Shown one piece after another: positions 29,628 to 38,924 of a stretch of DNA of 64,000 bases. The DNA is from Actinokineospora iranica (lineage in GTDB: Bacteria > Actinomycetota > Actinomycetes > Mycobacteriales > Pseudonocardiaceae): contig NZ_FMZZ01000002.1 in assembly GCF_900101685.1 (NCBI RefSeq), positions 476,719 to 540,718 of the forward strand, given 5' to 3'. Within the stretch, counting starts at the first letter, position 1. The number at the start of each line of letters is the position of its first letter. The notes under the pieces were generated by a model that saw only the letters and a list, made by a program, of their open reading frames with translations, was not told the origin of the DNA and ran no database searches. The position numbers and the translations under genes were made by a program.

Positions 29628-31270
29628 GTCCACTGCCCGGTGCCGAAGGTGTCCTGGCCGCTGCGGATCAGCGAGCGAAGCTCCATCCGCCGGACCTTGC
29701 CGGTGCCGGTGCGCGGCACCTGGTCCCAGGTCAGCACGACCGGGTCGGCCAGGGCGGGCAGGTCGCGCAGGGCGTCGTGCCAGGCGTCCTGGTCGAGCAC
29801 CCCGTTCTTGGTGACCACGACCGGGACCGGCAGCCTGCCCGGGGTGCCGAGCACGACGCACTCGACCGCGTCGGGCACCCGGTCCTCCAAGACGTCCTCC
29901 AGTTCGACGCAGCTTTGGCCGGGCAGGACGTCGACCTCCCGGTCCAGCAGCAGGTACGAGCCGCCGCGGGTGCGCACGCCGACGTCGCCGGTGTTCCACC
30001 ACGGGCCGGACGCCTTGGCCTGCCAGCGGTCGCGTTCGCCCAGGTAGTCCAGGCAGCGGACCCTGGTGCGGGTGAGGACGAGGCCGGGGCGGCCGGTGGG
30101 CACGTCCTGGAACGTGCGCGGGTCGACCACGCGGAGCCGGACGCGGCCGGGGACGGGCCTGCCGAGGTTGCGGGTGGTGGGGTGCCGACGGTCGCGTTCG
30201 GCCACCGAGCGGCGGGTGAGCAGCCGGATGGTGAGCGGCCCGGTCTCGGTCTGCCCCCACACCTGCACCCACACCGGCCGCCGCCGGGTGGCGGCGAGGA
30301 ACGCGCGGACCGTGGGCGGGTGCATGGCGTCGAACGTGCTGACGTAGAGCCGGACGTCGTGGAACGGGTTGTCGGCGCCCTCGGCCAGCGGCTGCCAGCG
30401 CACGAACGTCGAGGGCAGCGCCTCCAGGGTGGTCGGCGGGTGCGCGCGCAGGGTCGGCTCGGCCTCGTGCGGCTCCGGCTCCGCGATGACCACGACCTTG
30501 CGCGGCGCGAGCCACAGCACGCTCGCCGTCCACGGGATCGCCCGGCCGTGGCAGTACGCGATGGCGGAGCAGACCGTGTCGCGCTTGCGGCTGGACACGA
30601 TCGGCAGCCGGGTCGCCTCGGCGGCGGCGATACCCTGGATCAGCGTGCGGGTGCTGTGCACGACCAGTTTGGGCATCCCGGTGGTGCCGGAGGTGTGGTT
30701 GACGACCAGCGGATCGTCGGCGTCGCGGAAAACCGGCGGCGGCGGCTCGTGGCCGCGCAGGTCGGCCAGCGGGAGGGTGCCCGGGTGCGGCCCGTCGAGG
30801 GTGACGGTGCGCCGGGCGAACGCGGTCAGGTCGGTCTCGTTGTCGCGGGCGTGGTCGAGCACGGTGCAGGTGGTCACCAGCAGCGCCGGGTCGAGCCGCT
30901 TGAGCAGGATTTGCGCGGTCTCCGGGGTGAGGTGGTCCGACAGCAGCGCCGGGACCGCGCCGATGCGGGCCGCGGCGCAGGCGAGCAGCACGTAGTCCCA
31001 GTGGTTCTCCTTCACCACCGCGACCCGGTCGCCGGGCCGCACGCCCGCGGCGTGCAGCCAGCCCGCGGTGGCGCGGACCAGGGCGGCCAGCGCGGGGATG
31101 TCGTAGCGGGTGCCGTGGCCGGGGGCGAGGTCGAGCGGCCTGCTCAGGTGCACCACGGTCTTGGTTCCGCGGGCGAGCAGGTCGTCGAAGAGCGTGCCCA
31201 GGTCGCCGGGCTTGCTTCTGCGACGGTCCGCGGCGGCGGTCTTCCACACTGCTTGTTTTCTGCTCTTCAC
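29624..31270 (-). CDS. AMP-binding acyl-CoA/aryl ligase-like enzyme
   Basis: The 548-residue enzyme belongs to the ANL adenylation superfamily. The P-loop is HTSGTTGMPKLVVHS (~residue 195), with VWGQTETGP as the A5-like motif, NTGDVGVRTRGG and a C-terminal TGTGKVRRMELRSL with the catalytic Lys. The set fits acid activation as acyl-AMP, then transfer to CoA or a carrier protein. The substrate code is not decodable by eye. It lies two bases after the methyltransferase stop and overlaps the AhpD-like gene. In this operon it could activate an acid that becomes part of the product. Confidence 0.87.
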   Translation of the reverse strand: MKSRKQAVWKTAAADRRRSKPGDLGTLFDDLLARGTKTVVHLSRPLDLAPGHGTRYDIPALAALVRATAGWLHAAGVRPGDRVAVVKENHWDYVLLACAAARIGAVPALLSDHLTPETAQILLKRLDPALLVTTCTVLDHARDNETDLTAFARRTVTLDGPHPGTLPLADLRGHEPPPPVFRDADDPLVVNHTSGTTGMPKLVVHSTRTLIQGIAAAEATRLPIVSSRKRDTVCSAIAYCHGRAIPWTASVLWLAPRKVVVIAEPEPHEAEPTLRAHPPTTLEALPSTFVRWQPLAEGADNPFHDVRLYVSTFDAMHPPTVRAFLAATRRRPVWVQVWGQTETGPLTIRLLTRRSVAERDRRHPTTRNLGRPVPGRVRLRVVDPRTFQDVPTGRPGLVLTRTRVRCLDYLGERDRWQAKASGPWWNTGDVGVRTRGGSYLLLDREVDVLPGQSCVELEDVLEDRVPDAVECVVLGTPGRLPVPVVVTKNGVLDQDAWHDALRDLPALADPVVLTWDQVPRTGTGKVRRMELRSLIRSGQDTFGTGQWT

Positions 31271-31272
31271 GG

Positions 31273-32112
31273 CTATTGGACGTCCTTCCGGCCGATGACG
31301 GTGACCATGACCTGCGAAAGCCAGGTGTGCCGGGGGTCGGCCAGGTCGGCGACCGCCCTGTCTATGTCCATTTCGGACACAGAGGACTCCTTAACCGCGG
31401 CGAGCATCGCGGGCCGCAGGTGTTCGAGCCACAGGGCGAACCAGCGGCTTTCCGGGGTGCCGCCGCGCACGACCTCGGCGCGGCCGTCGGCGCGCACGTC
31501 GGACAGTCCGGCCGCGGTGACCAGGTCGACGTCGAGCAGGCCGCAGCGCGGGTGGTAGCCGGACTCGACCATGACCGCGTAGGCGGCGCGCTTGACCTCC
31601 GGGTGGAACGGCCCGGCGGCGTGGCTGAACAGCGACGCGGTGTCGGTGTCCTCCAGCACCAGGTGCCCGCCCGGGCGCAGCGCGGCGCACAGCGCGCGCA
31701 CGGCCGCCGCCCGGTCGCCGAGGTGCTGCACGACCAGGCGGGCGTGCACGACGTCGTAGGCGGCCACCGGGAGGGCGCCGGTGCGGACGTCCACCTGGCA
31801 CACCGCGACCCCGAGGCCGCGCAGCCGGTCGAGCCGGGAGGTGTCGATGTCGACCGCGGTCACGGCCGCGCCGCGCTCGGCCATCCAGGCGGCGATCGAG
31901 CCGCGGCCGGCGCCGACCTCCAGGCACCGCGAGCCGGGGCCGATGCCGAGCGTGGACAGCCGGGAGATCGTTCCCGGGTCCCACAGCCGCTCGCCGAGGC
32001 TGAGCCGTTCGTCCTCGCGCTGGAACGCGGTGCCGAACACGTACTGCGCGGTGTTTCCCGCGCTTCCGTTCGTTTCCACGGTCGCCGCGATTCCGGTGGC
32101 CGCGTCAGCCAC
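31273..32112 (-). CDS. SAM-dependent methyltransferase
   Basis: The 279-residue class I methyltransferase has a SAM-binding motif RCLEVGAGRGSIAAWMAERG (~residues 63-82). VTAVDIDTSRLDRLR marks the ribose-binding acid, and LRPGGHLVLEDTD is motif III/post-motif. GTG 32112 overlaps the end of the FAD oxidoreductase gene by eight bases. The methyl acceptor is unknown. It is part of the left operon and likely modifies the pathway product or an intermediate. Confidence 0.87.
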   Translation of the reverse strand: MADAATGIAATVETNGSAGNTAQYVFGTAFQREDERLSLGERLWDPGTISRLSTLGIGPGSRCLEVGAGRGSIAAWMAERGAAVTAVDIDTSRLDRLRGLGVAVCQVDVRTGALPVAAYDVVHARLVVQHLGDRAAAVRALCAALRPGGHLVLEDTDTASLFSHAAGPFHPEVKRAAYAVMVESGYHPRCGLLDVDLVTAAGLSDVRADGRAEVVRGGTPESRWFALWLEHLRPAMLAAVKESSVSEMDIDRAVADLADPRHTWLSQVMVTVIGRKDVQ

Positions 32113-33430
32113 GGGCCACCGCCGAGACGCCCGCGGTCCTCGGGACGGCCAGGCGTTCGGCGACCAGTTCCGCCGAGCGGACCGCGGCCTCGCTGCTCGG
32201 CCGCAGCAGCCACCAGTCGCCAGCGTACTCCACAGTGGACGGTGGGCGGCGGACGAAGTCGGGGCGCGCGGCCATGGCAGCGGGCGTCGGCATCGGCAGG
32301 CCGTGCCGGAACCGGGTGACCACGGTCGCGCGCAGCGCGTCGGCCAGTCCGGGAACGTAGCGCTCGGCCTGCTCGGTGAGGGTGGCGGCGATCTCGCCGT
32401 CGGTGGCGGACAGCAACTCCGCCGACACCGAGGGACCGGCGACCAGGGTGACCAGGCCGCGCTCTGGCGGCACCCGGCCGGGGTGCTTGCGGTCGTCGAG
32501 CACGATGCCCGCCAGTTCCGGGTTCTCCACCGTCGGGACCGCCAGCGCGAACGACTGTCCGCCGCCCGCAGGCGCGACCGGCCTGCCCAGCAGGCAGATC
32601 ACCTTGATCATCGGCCGGAACTCGCAGGCGCGCACGTAATCGGGGGCCTGCGCGTGCACCGCCGCTGCGACCGGGGCAGGCACGGCGAGCACCACCGTGC
32701 GGGCGTTCACCACCGCGCCGCCTGCGAAGACGCGGGCGCCGGACCCGGTGGCGACGACCTCGTCGACGGTGACCCCGGTGCTGATCTCGACGCCCTCGGC
32801 GAGTTTGCGCGCCAGCACGTCCATGCCGTCGCGGAAGGTGCGGAACGTGCTGGTGGGCCCGACCGCGAGCAGGTGGCTGAGCAGCGGGCCCGCGCAGGCC
32901 CGTTCGGTGTCCCAGCCGAAGAACCCGCCGGTCAGCGGCTGGAACAGGTAGTCGTGCAGGTCGCCGCGGGTGACGTCGGCGATGGCGCGGTGGCCCAGCG
33001 GCGTCGCTTCGGGCGCGTCGGTGTCGTATTCCTTGCGCCGCAGGGCCGCCAGGCCCAGGAGCCGGACCAGGGCGAGCCGGGACACGCGCGACAGCGCGGC
33101 GCCCGCCAGCAGGCCGCGCGGGTCGCCGACGTGCGGGTGGGCCCGGCCCTCCCGCCACATCGCCAGGTCCGCGCCGATCGCCGGTACCTCCACTTCGGAC
33201 ATTCCGAACTCGCGGATCAGCCGCCACATGGCCGGATAGCCGCAGGAGCCGATCATCTCCGCGCCGGTGTCGATCAGGTAGCCGTCGCGGCGCAGGCTCG
33301 CCATCCGGCCGCCGACGTGCTCGGCGGACTCGAAGACGTGCACCGCGCGGCCCGCCGCGCGCAGCCGGTGGGCCAGGGCGAGCCCGGCCACCCCGGCGCC
33401 GACGACGGCGACATCCAGGTCAGAACTCAC
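32105..33430 (-). CDS. FAD-dependent oxidoreductase (protoporphyrinogen-oxidase/amine-oxidase-like)
   Basis: The 441-residue flavoprotein has a dinucleotide motif VAVVGAGVAGLALAHRLRAAG, then VFESAEHVGGRMAS, the GG-R-x-x-S pattern of the amine-oxidase/protoporphyrinogen-oxidase clan, and a C-terminal STVEYAGDWW segment near FAD. Related enzymes dehydrogenate or desaturate amines, porphyrinogens and isoprenoids. Its GTG overlaps the UbiA stop (GTGA). Placed between a prenyltransferase and a methyltransferase, it may oxidise a prenylated intermediate, but that is inference. Confidence 0.85.
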   Translation of the reverse strand: MSSDLDVAVVGAGVAGLALAHRLRAAGRAVHVFESAEHVGGRMASLRRDGYLIDTGAEMIGSCGYPAMWRLIREFGMSEVEVPAIGADLAMWREGRAHPHVGDPRGLLAGAALSRVSRLALVRLLGLAALRRKEYDTDAPEATPLGHRAIADVTRGDLHDYLFQPLTGGFFGWDTERACAGPLLSHLLAVGPTSTFRTFRDGMDVLARKLAEGVEISTGVTVDEVVATGSGARVFAGGAVVNARTVVLAVPAPVAAAVHAQAPDYVRACEFRPMIKVICLLGRPVAPAGGGQSFALAVPTVENPELAGIVLDDRKHPGRVPPERGLVTLVAGPSVSAELLSATDGEIAATLTEQAERYVPGLADALRATVVTRFRHGLPMPTPAAMAARPDFVRRPPSTVEYAGDWWLLRPSSEAAVRSAELVAERLAVPRTAGVSAVARG

Positions 33431-34380
33431 GGACGTGCCCCCAGGGCGATGGTCAGGTTGATGGCGATCAGGGTGGCGACGGTGGCCCGGTGCGCCCACA
33501 GGCCGAGCAGCCGGGCGCGCAGCAGGTCGCCGAGGCCGACGCCGCGCCGAAGCTGCGCGACGCGCAGGAAGACCGCGGGCGCCATGGCGATGGCGAACCA
33601 CCACGGCGCCGCGCCGAGTCCGGCCGCCGTGACGATCAGGGCGATCTCGGCCAGGGTGAGCGCGACGATGAACGCCTTGTTCCCCTGCCGGGAAAGCAGG
33701 ACGGCCGCGGTCTTGCGGCCGACGGCGGCGTCGCCGTCGGCATCGCGGGTGTTGGAGTAGACACCGAACAGCAGCGGCCCGAGTCCGAAAAGGACGGACT
33801 GGACGACGGCGAACTCCGACGGCGCGCCCGCGGTCAGCCCGACCCCGACGAGCACCAGCCCGACGCCGAACCCGGCGAGGAAGACCTCCTGCCAGCCGTG
33901 GTAGCTCAGCTTCACGCCCCAGGAGTACTGCACCGCCGTCACCAGGCACAGCGCCAGCAGCCCGACCGTCCACAGCGCGCTGAACGGCGCGAGCACGGCC
34001 GCCAGCGCCCACAGCAGCGCGCCCGCGCTCGCCGCGGCCCAGCCGAAGCGGATCGCGTCCGCCTCGGCCAGTTCCCCGGTGAGCAGCGGTTTGCGGGCGA
34101 GTTTGCGGGCCGGGGCGTCCGGGCCGTAGTTGGCCGCGTCGCTGCCGTCGCGGTGCCCGGTCACGTCGTCGAAGGCGACCGCCGCGCTCACCACGCACAC
34201 CGTGCCGACACCGAACGCGGCGAGCGTGCCCAGCACCGCCGGGGTGAACCAGGCCGCGGCCCCGGCCAGCGACCAGGCCAGCGGGAGCGCCAGGTAGTAG
34301 TCCCACACGTCGAGCTTGGCCAGGCGCGCGTAGGCGCCGACTCTGCCGGGCGCGGCGGTCAGCGACAGGGTCGCGGTCAT
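33427..34380 (-). CDS. UbiA-family prenyltransferase
   Basis: The 317-residue integral membrane protein has about eight helices. UbiA enzymes attach polyprenyl chains to aromatic or other acceptors using Mg-bound diphosphates. The two Asp-rich loops are AFDDVTGHRDGSDAAN (~residues 68-83) and NTRDADGDAAVGRKT (~205-219). YSWGVKLSYHG follows the first loop region. ATG 34380 overlaps the aminotransferase stop by one base. Prenyl donor synthesis is encoded 7 kb away (polyprenyl synthase plus IspH), so a functional link is plausible but unproven. Confidence 0.88.
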   Translation of the reverse strand: MTATLSLTAAPGRVGAYARLAKLDVWDYYLALPLAWSLAGAAAWFTPAVLGTLAAFGVGTVCVVSAAVAFDDVTGHRDGSDAANYGPDAPARKLARKPLLTGELAEADAIRFGWAAASAGALLWALAAVLAPFSALWTVGLLALCLVTAVQYSWGVKLSYHGWQEVFLAGFGVGLVLVGVGLTAGAPSEFAVVQSVLFGLGPLLFGVYSNTRDADGDAAVGRKTAAVLLSRQGNKAFIVALTLAEIALIVTAAGLGAAPWWFAIAMAPAVFLRVAQLRRGVGLGDLLRARLLGLWAHRATVATLIAINLTIALGARP

Positions 34381-35516
34381 CAGGGTCCTCCGGGGAAATC
34401 GCAGACCGCGTCGGCGATGTGCTCGACCTGGGCGTCGGTCAGGTGCGGATACAGGGGCAGGGCGAGCGTGCGGGCGCAGGCAAGCTCCGCGTGCGGCCAG
34501 TACTGCCCGGGTCTGGCGTAGGGGGCGAACGCGGGCTGCGCTGGCAGCGGCGCGGGGTAGTAGACGTGGCTGCCGACGCCGCGGGAAGCGAGGTGGCGCT
34601 TGAGTTCGTCGCGCCGGTCGGCGAGCAGGGAGTACACGTAGAAGCAGCGGCCCTCGCGGCCGGGCGGCGGGGCCTGCACGCCGCGGTCGCCCAGCGCGGC
34701 GAACCGCTCGGTGTAGTAGTCGGCGATCTCCGCGCGCCGCGCCAGCCGGGCGGCGAGGCCGGGCAGCCGGTGCAGCTGGAAGTCGGCCATGATCTCGTCG
34801 AACCGGCTGTTGTAGCCGACCAGGTGGTGCACGAACCGGTTCTTGCCGTCCTGGCCGTGGTTGCGCAGCATCCGCGCCAGGCGGCCGATTTCCGGGTCGT
34901 CGGTGACGACCGCGCCGCCCTCGCCGATCGAGCCGAACGTCTTGACCTGCACGAAGGAGAACACCCCTGCCTCGCCCCAGCGGCCTGCCTGCAATCCGCG
35001 CAGCACCCCGCCCTGGGCCACGGCCGAGTCCTCGATCAGCCGCACATCGTGGCGGCGGGCGAGTTCGCGCATGGTGGGCATGTCGGCCATCACCGAGAAC
35101 ATGTGCGCGGGCATGATCGCCGCCGTGCGCGCGGTGATCGCCGCCTCGACCTCGTAGGGCTCGACCACCATCGTCCACGGGTGCACGTCGACGAAAACCG
35201 GGACGGCGCCGACGTTGACCACCGACGCGGCCAGCGGCGCGCAGCCGAAGGCGGGCACCACGACCTCGTCGCCCGGCCCGATGTCCATCGCGCGCAGCAC
35301 CAGCATCAGCGCGGCGGTGCCGCTGCCGCAGGCCACCACGTCCGCGGCCCCGGTGTTCACCCGCAGCGCCTCCTCGAACGCCGCGGTGCGCTCGCCGAGG
35401 ATGAACCGCTGGTCGTCGGCGAGGCCGACCCTGCGGACGGTCTCCAGCACCACGTCGCGCTCGCCGTCGAACAGGTCGGGCGGGAAGAACGGCAGCCGGG
35501 GCATGGACGCGGTCAC
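34380..35516 (-). CDS. DegT/DnrJ/EryC1/StrS family aminotransferase 2
   Basis: This 378-residue PLP enzyme belongs to the sugar/cyclitol aminotransferase class. Features are VACGSGTAALMLVLRAM (phosphate-binding Gly-Thr-Ala), PAHMFSVMADMP, LIEDSAVAQGG (Asp for the pyridine N) and the Schiff-base Lys in FSFVQVKTFGSIGEGGAVV. The end reads ALPLYPHLTDAQVEHIA. It overlaps the preceding aminotransferase by GTGA. Two such enzymes in tandem suggest two aminations or a diamino product. The keto substrate is unknown. Confidence 0.9.
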   Translation of the reverse strand: MTASMPRLPFFPPDLFDGERDVVLETVRRVGLADDQRFILGERTAAFEEALRVNTGAADVVACGSGTAALMLVLRAMDIGPGDEVVVPAFGCAPLAASVVNVGAVPVFVDVHPWTMVVEPYEVEAAITARTAAIMPAHMFSVMADMPTMRELARRHDVRLIEDSAVAQGGVLRGLQAGRWGEAGVFSFVQVKTFGSIGEGGAVVTDDPEIGRLARMLRNHGQDGKNRFVHHLVGYNSRFDEIMADFQLHRLPGLAARLARRAEIADYYTERFAALGDRGVQAPPPGREGRCFYVYSLLADRRDELKRHLASRGVGSHVYYPAPLPAQPAFAPYARPGQYWPHAELACARTLALPLYPHLTDAQVEHIADAVCDFPGGP

Positions 35517-36718
35517 GACCGGCTCCCGCCGTAGAACGCTCTGATCAACTCGCACACCCGGTCGACCTGCGCTTCGGTGAGGTCCGGGTAGAGCGGCAGG
35601 GCGACGGTGCGCGCGCAGGCCGCCTCGGCGTGCGGGAACTCCCCGGGCCGGTGGCCCAGATCGGCGAAGCACGGCTGCCGGTGCAGCGGGACCGGGTAGT
35701 AGGTCTCGGTGCCCACGTGGTGGGCGGCGAGATAGGCGACTAACGAGTCGCGGTGCTCCACTTCGACGGCGTAGACGTAGAACACCGGGTTCGTCTCGGC
35801 CTCGCGCTCGACCACGGTCGGCAGCCTGCGCACCCCTGGACAGCCGCGCAGGCGCTCGGTGTAGGCGCCAGCCAGCGCCGCACGGCGGGCGATGTCGGCG
35901 TCGAGCCTGCCCAGCTTGGCCAGCAGCACGGCGGCCTGGACGTCGTCCATCTTGCTGTTCAGGCCCGGGAGCACGGTCTCGTTGCCGATGCCGGGGAAGT
36001 GGTCGAGGGTGTGCCCGAACCGGCCGTGGTGGCGCAGCGCGGCCGCGGTCTCGGCGATCCGGTCGTCGTTGGTGATGACCGCGCCCGCGTCGCCGAGCGC
36101 GCCGAGGGTCTTGGTCGGGAAGAACGACAGCACCCCGCCCGCGCCGTGCAGGCCCGCGTGCGTGCCGTCCCAGCGCATCCCGATGGCCTCCGCGCTGTCC
36201 TCGACCACGGTCAGCGCGTGCCGCTCGGCGAGCCTGGTGACGGCCCCGAGGTCGGCGAGCTGGCAGAACAGGTGCACCGGCATGAGCATCCGGGTGCGCG
36301 CGGTGACCGCGGCCGCGGCGGCGGCAGGGTCGAGCGCGTAGGTGACCGGGTCGATGTCGGCGAACACCGGCCGCCCGCCCGCGAGCACCACCGAGGACGC
36401 CGAGGCCACGAAGCTGAACGCGGGCACGACCACCTCGTCGCCCGCCTCCAGGCCCGCCGCGCGCAGCAGCAGCACCAGCGCGTCGGTGCCGGAGTTGACC
36501 CCGACGACGTGCGCGGCGTCGACGACCCGGCCAAGCGCGGCCTCGAACTCGCCGACCGCGTGGCCGTGGGAGTACTTGCCGCGTTCGACGACGGCGGCGA
36601 CATTCGCCTCGATCTCGGGCCACAGCGCGGCGAAGGTGGCCGCCTGGGTGAAAAACGGCACCCGCGCACCGGATGGGGTGGCCGTGCCGGGCTCCGCGAG
36701 CGTCGCGGCGTGCTCCAT
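35513..36718 (-). CDS. DegT/DnrJ/EryC1/StrS family aminotransferase 1
   Basis: This 401-residue PLP enzyme of the same class as its neighbour is the first gene of the left operon. Motifs are GVNSGTDALVLLLRAAG, PVHLFCQLADL, VVEDSAEAIG and FFPTKTLGALGDAGAVI with the Schiff-base Lys. The last part, AVALPLYPDL-like with LTEAQVDRVCELIRAFY, is typical. ATG 36718 has GAAAGGACAG upstream. In many pathways such an enzyme acts after a Gfo/Idh-type dehydrogenase that makes the keto sugar; two such dehydrogenases are in the divergent operon. Confidence 0.9.
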   Translation of the reverse strand: MEHAATLAEPGTATPSGARVPFFTQAATFAALWPEIEANVAAVVERGKYSHGHAVGEFEAALGRVVDAAHVVGVNSGTDALVLLLRAAGLEAGDEVVVPAFSFVASASSVVLAGGRPVFADIDPVTYALDPAAAAAAVTARTRMLMPVHLFCQLADLGAVTRLAERHALTVVEDSAEAIGMRWDGTHAGLHGAGGVLSFFPTKTLGALGDAGAVITNDDRIAETAAALRHHGRFGHTLDHFPGIGNETVLPGLNSKMDDVQAAVLLAKLGRLDADIARRAALAGAYTERLRGCPGVRRLPTVVEREAETNPVFYVYAVEVEHRDSLVAYLAAHHVGTETYYPVPLHRQPCFADLGHRPGEFPHAEAACARTVALPLYPDLTEAQVDRVCELIRAFYGGSRS

Positions 36719-37074
36719 GCCTGTCCTTTCACCGACGGTGACCGTGCGCCGACGGCCGCCATCTGCGGCCCACGGCGGATTCACGGTGGGGTCACGACGC
36801 CGCGAACCCCGGTGGTCGCGGCGACGCCGACTGACGCCGACTCCCCGACGGTGGCCCCACTCGGCCCGCTGCCCAACCTATGCCGTGGCGCATCCGTTGA
36901 ACCGCAACGGAAACAAAAGATCACACGGTCGTGTGGCCGTTCCCGTCCCACGTTGACACTGGTGGGCCGCGCGGCCAAGGTTGGCGCGGTCGAGCGGGGG
37001 GCCAACCCCGTCCCCTCTCTCCCTCACCAGCCCACCCTCACCCGAGACGAACCGCCGCGCAGGAGGCACGACCC
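36719..37074. promoter_or_regulatory. Divergent promoter region of the biosynthetic operons
   Basis: This 356-bp gap controls both operons of the 29-44 kb locus. The segment near 36895-36935 is the AT-richest (AACGGAAACAAAAGATCACA) and is the best place for promoters. AGGAGG (37061-37066) is the ribosome site of the right operon, and GAAAGGACAG that of the left. No regulator gene lies inside the locus, so the controlling factor is unknown. Confidence 0.5.
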
Positions 37075-38079
37075 ATGCTGGGCACGCTCATCGTGGGACT
37101 GGGCCGATCGGGATCGGGGCTGCACCTGCCGGTGCTGCGCGGACTCGGCTTCGGCACCGGTCGCGCGCTCGGCAGGCCGCCGATCGTCGTGTTCGACCCG
37201 GCCCTGGCTGACGCCCCCGATCGCTCTGACGTCCTTGTCGCCCGCTCGCTGGCGCACGCCGCGACCGTGCTCGACCCGGCCCGCACGGTCGTGCACCTGT
37301 GCACCGGCCCGACCGCGCGGCTGCGCCCGCTCACCGAACTGGCCGAGCTGGGGTTCCGCCGGGTGCTGGTGGAGAAACCCCTGGCGATGGACGAGACCGA
37401 GCTTCGGGACGTGCTGCGGCTGCGCGAGCAGGCCGGGCTGGACCTGCTGCCGGTCGCCCAGTGGCGGTGCAGCGAGCTGACCGCCCGGATCGTCGGCGTG
37501 CTGCACGGCGGCAGGCTCGGCACGGTCCGGTCGCTGAGTTTCCAGCAACGCAAACCCCGCTTCGCCCGCACGTGCGCAGGCGACGACCACCCGTCGGCGT
37601 TCGACGTCGAACTGCCGCACTCGCTGTCGGTCGCGCTGCTGCTGGCGGGTCCGGCCGCGGTGACCGAGGCGGGCTGCGCGGACATGCTCGTCGGCGGCGC
37701 GGTGTTTCCCGGAATGGGCGGGGCGTGGCTGCGGCTGCGGCACGAGAACGGGGTGCTGACCGAGATCCGCTCCGACCTGACCGCCCCGGTGCGCGAGCGT
37801 CGGCTCACCGTCGGCCTCGACGCGGGCGCGCTCGTCGGCCACTACCCGATCAGCTCCGCGGACGACTACGCGCAGCTTTCCGTGCGCACCAAGGGCGGGC
37901 AGGTCGACTCGGTGTTCCGCGACGACGCGCTGGCCGCGTTCATCGCCCGCGCCTACCGGCACTTCGCCTGCGAGGAGCCGCTGCTCGACGAGCCCGCCAT
38001 CGGCGCGTCCGTGGTCGGGCTCATCGCCGACGCGAAGCGGCTCGCAAACCTGGCCGCCCCGGTGGGGACCGCCCCATGA
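37075..38079 (+). CDS. Gfo/Idh/MocA family oxidoreductase 1
   Basis: This 334-residue NAD(P)-dependent dehydrogenase probably acts on a sugar or cyclitol. The N-terminal Rossmann fold reads LIVGLGRSGSGLHLPVLRG, with GFRRVLVEKPLAMDE (the EKP motif with catalytic Lys, ~residue 100). The active-site region includes DVELPHSLSVALLL, where family members carry D-x-x-x-H. ATG 37075 has AGGAGG 9 nt upstream. It is the first gene of the right operon and overlaps the next one by ATGA. It likely forms a keto intermediate for one of the aminotransferases. Confidence 0.87.
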   Translation: MLGTLIVGLGRSGSGLHLPVLRGLGFGTGRALGRPPIVVFDPALADAPDRSDVLVARSLAHAATVLDPARTVVHLCTGPTARLRPLTELAELGFRRVLVEKPLAMDETELRDVLRLREQAGLDLLPVAQWRCSELTARIVGVLHGGRLGTVRSLSFQQRKPRFARTCAGDDHPSAFDVELPHSLSVALLLAGPAAVTEAGCADMLVGGAVFPGMGGAWLRLRHENGVLTEIRSDLTAPVRERRLTVGLDAGALVGHYPISSADDYAQLSVRTKGGQVDSVFRDDALAAFIARAYRHFACEEPLLDEPAIGASVVGLIADAKRLANLAAPVGTAP

Positions 38080-38924
38080 GGCGCGAGTCATTGGCACCGC
38101 CCGTGTTGGCCGGGATCGGCGACGAGGCGGGACCGGCGCTGGCCGACCAGGTGGCCGCGCTCGCGGAGCTGGGGTGGTCGGCGATCGAGTTGCGCACCGT
38201 GGACGGCGTGCGGATCGCCGACCTGGACGACGCGGCGTTCGACGCGGTGGCCGCCACCCTCGCCGAGCACGGCGTCAGCACGGTGTGCGTCGACTCCGCC
38301 ATCGGCGACTGGTCCACCCTGATCACCGGCGACTTCGGCCGCGACCTCGCGCAGCTGCGCGCCCTTGAGCGCCGCTGCGCCCGGCTGGGCGCCCGGTACG
38401 TGCGGGTCATGTCGTACCCGAACGACGGGCTGCACGACGACGAGTGGGAACGGCGGGTGCTGCGCCGGATGCGCGAGCTCGCGCTGCGCGCCGAGCAGGC
38501 GGATCTGGTGCTGCTGCACGAGAACTGCGCGGGCTGGGCGGGCCAGGGCGCCGAGCACACGCTGCGGATGCTCGAAGAGGCGGACAGCCCGGCGCTGCGG
38601 CTGCTGTTCGACACCGGCAACGGGCTCGCCTACGGCTACTCCGCGCTCGACCAGCTCACGGTGCTGGCCGAGCATGTCGAACACGTGCACATCAAGGACG
38701 GCCTCGCCGGTCCAGTGTGGACACTTCCGGGCGAAGGCGAGGTCGACCTGATGGGATGCTTGAAAGTCTTGGCGGACAATGGTTACCGGGGCGCGTTGTC
38801 GATCGAGCCGCACCTGAGCCTGCGGCCGCACGATGGCGACGGGGGCACCGGCGCCGCCGAGGGTTTCGTCGCGGCCGGGCGGGCGCTGGCGCGGCTGCTC
38901 ACCCGGGTCGGCTCGGCGCCGTGA
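38076..38924 (+). CDS. Sugar phosphate isomerase/epimerase-like TIM-barrel protein
   Basis: The 282-residue protein belongs to the AP-endonuclease-2 type TIM barrel superfamily. Strand ends carry the metal ligands expected of this fold: Glu in WSAIELRTVDG, Glu in LLHENCAGWAG, Asp in LLFDTGNGLAYGY, His in HVHIKDG and Glu in ALSIEPHL. It should isomerise or epimerise a keto sugar or inositol-like molecule. It is translationally coupled to both neighbours (ATGA and GTGA overlaps). The substrate is unknown. Confidence 0.85.
   Translation: MRRESLAPPVLAGIGDEAGPALADQVAALAELGWSAIELRTVDGVRIADLDDAAFDAVAATLAEHGVSTVCVDSAIGDWSTLITGDFGRDLAQLRALERRCARLGARYVRVMSYPNDGLHDDEWERRVLRRMRELALRAEQADLVLLHENCAGWAGQGAEHTLRMLEEADSPALRLLFDTGNGLAYGYSALDQLTVLAEHVEHVHIKDGLAGPVWTLPGEGEVDLMGCLKVLADNGYRGALSIEPHLSLRPHDGDGGTGAAEGFVAAGRALARLLTRVGSAP

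Noticed and set aside
34380..36718. AHBA synthase of an ansamycin-type pathway
   Set aside because: Both proteins are general DegT/StrS aminotransferases, and no aminoshikimate-pathway partners or PKS genes are present.
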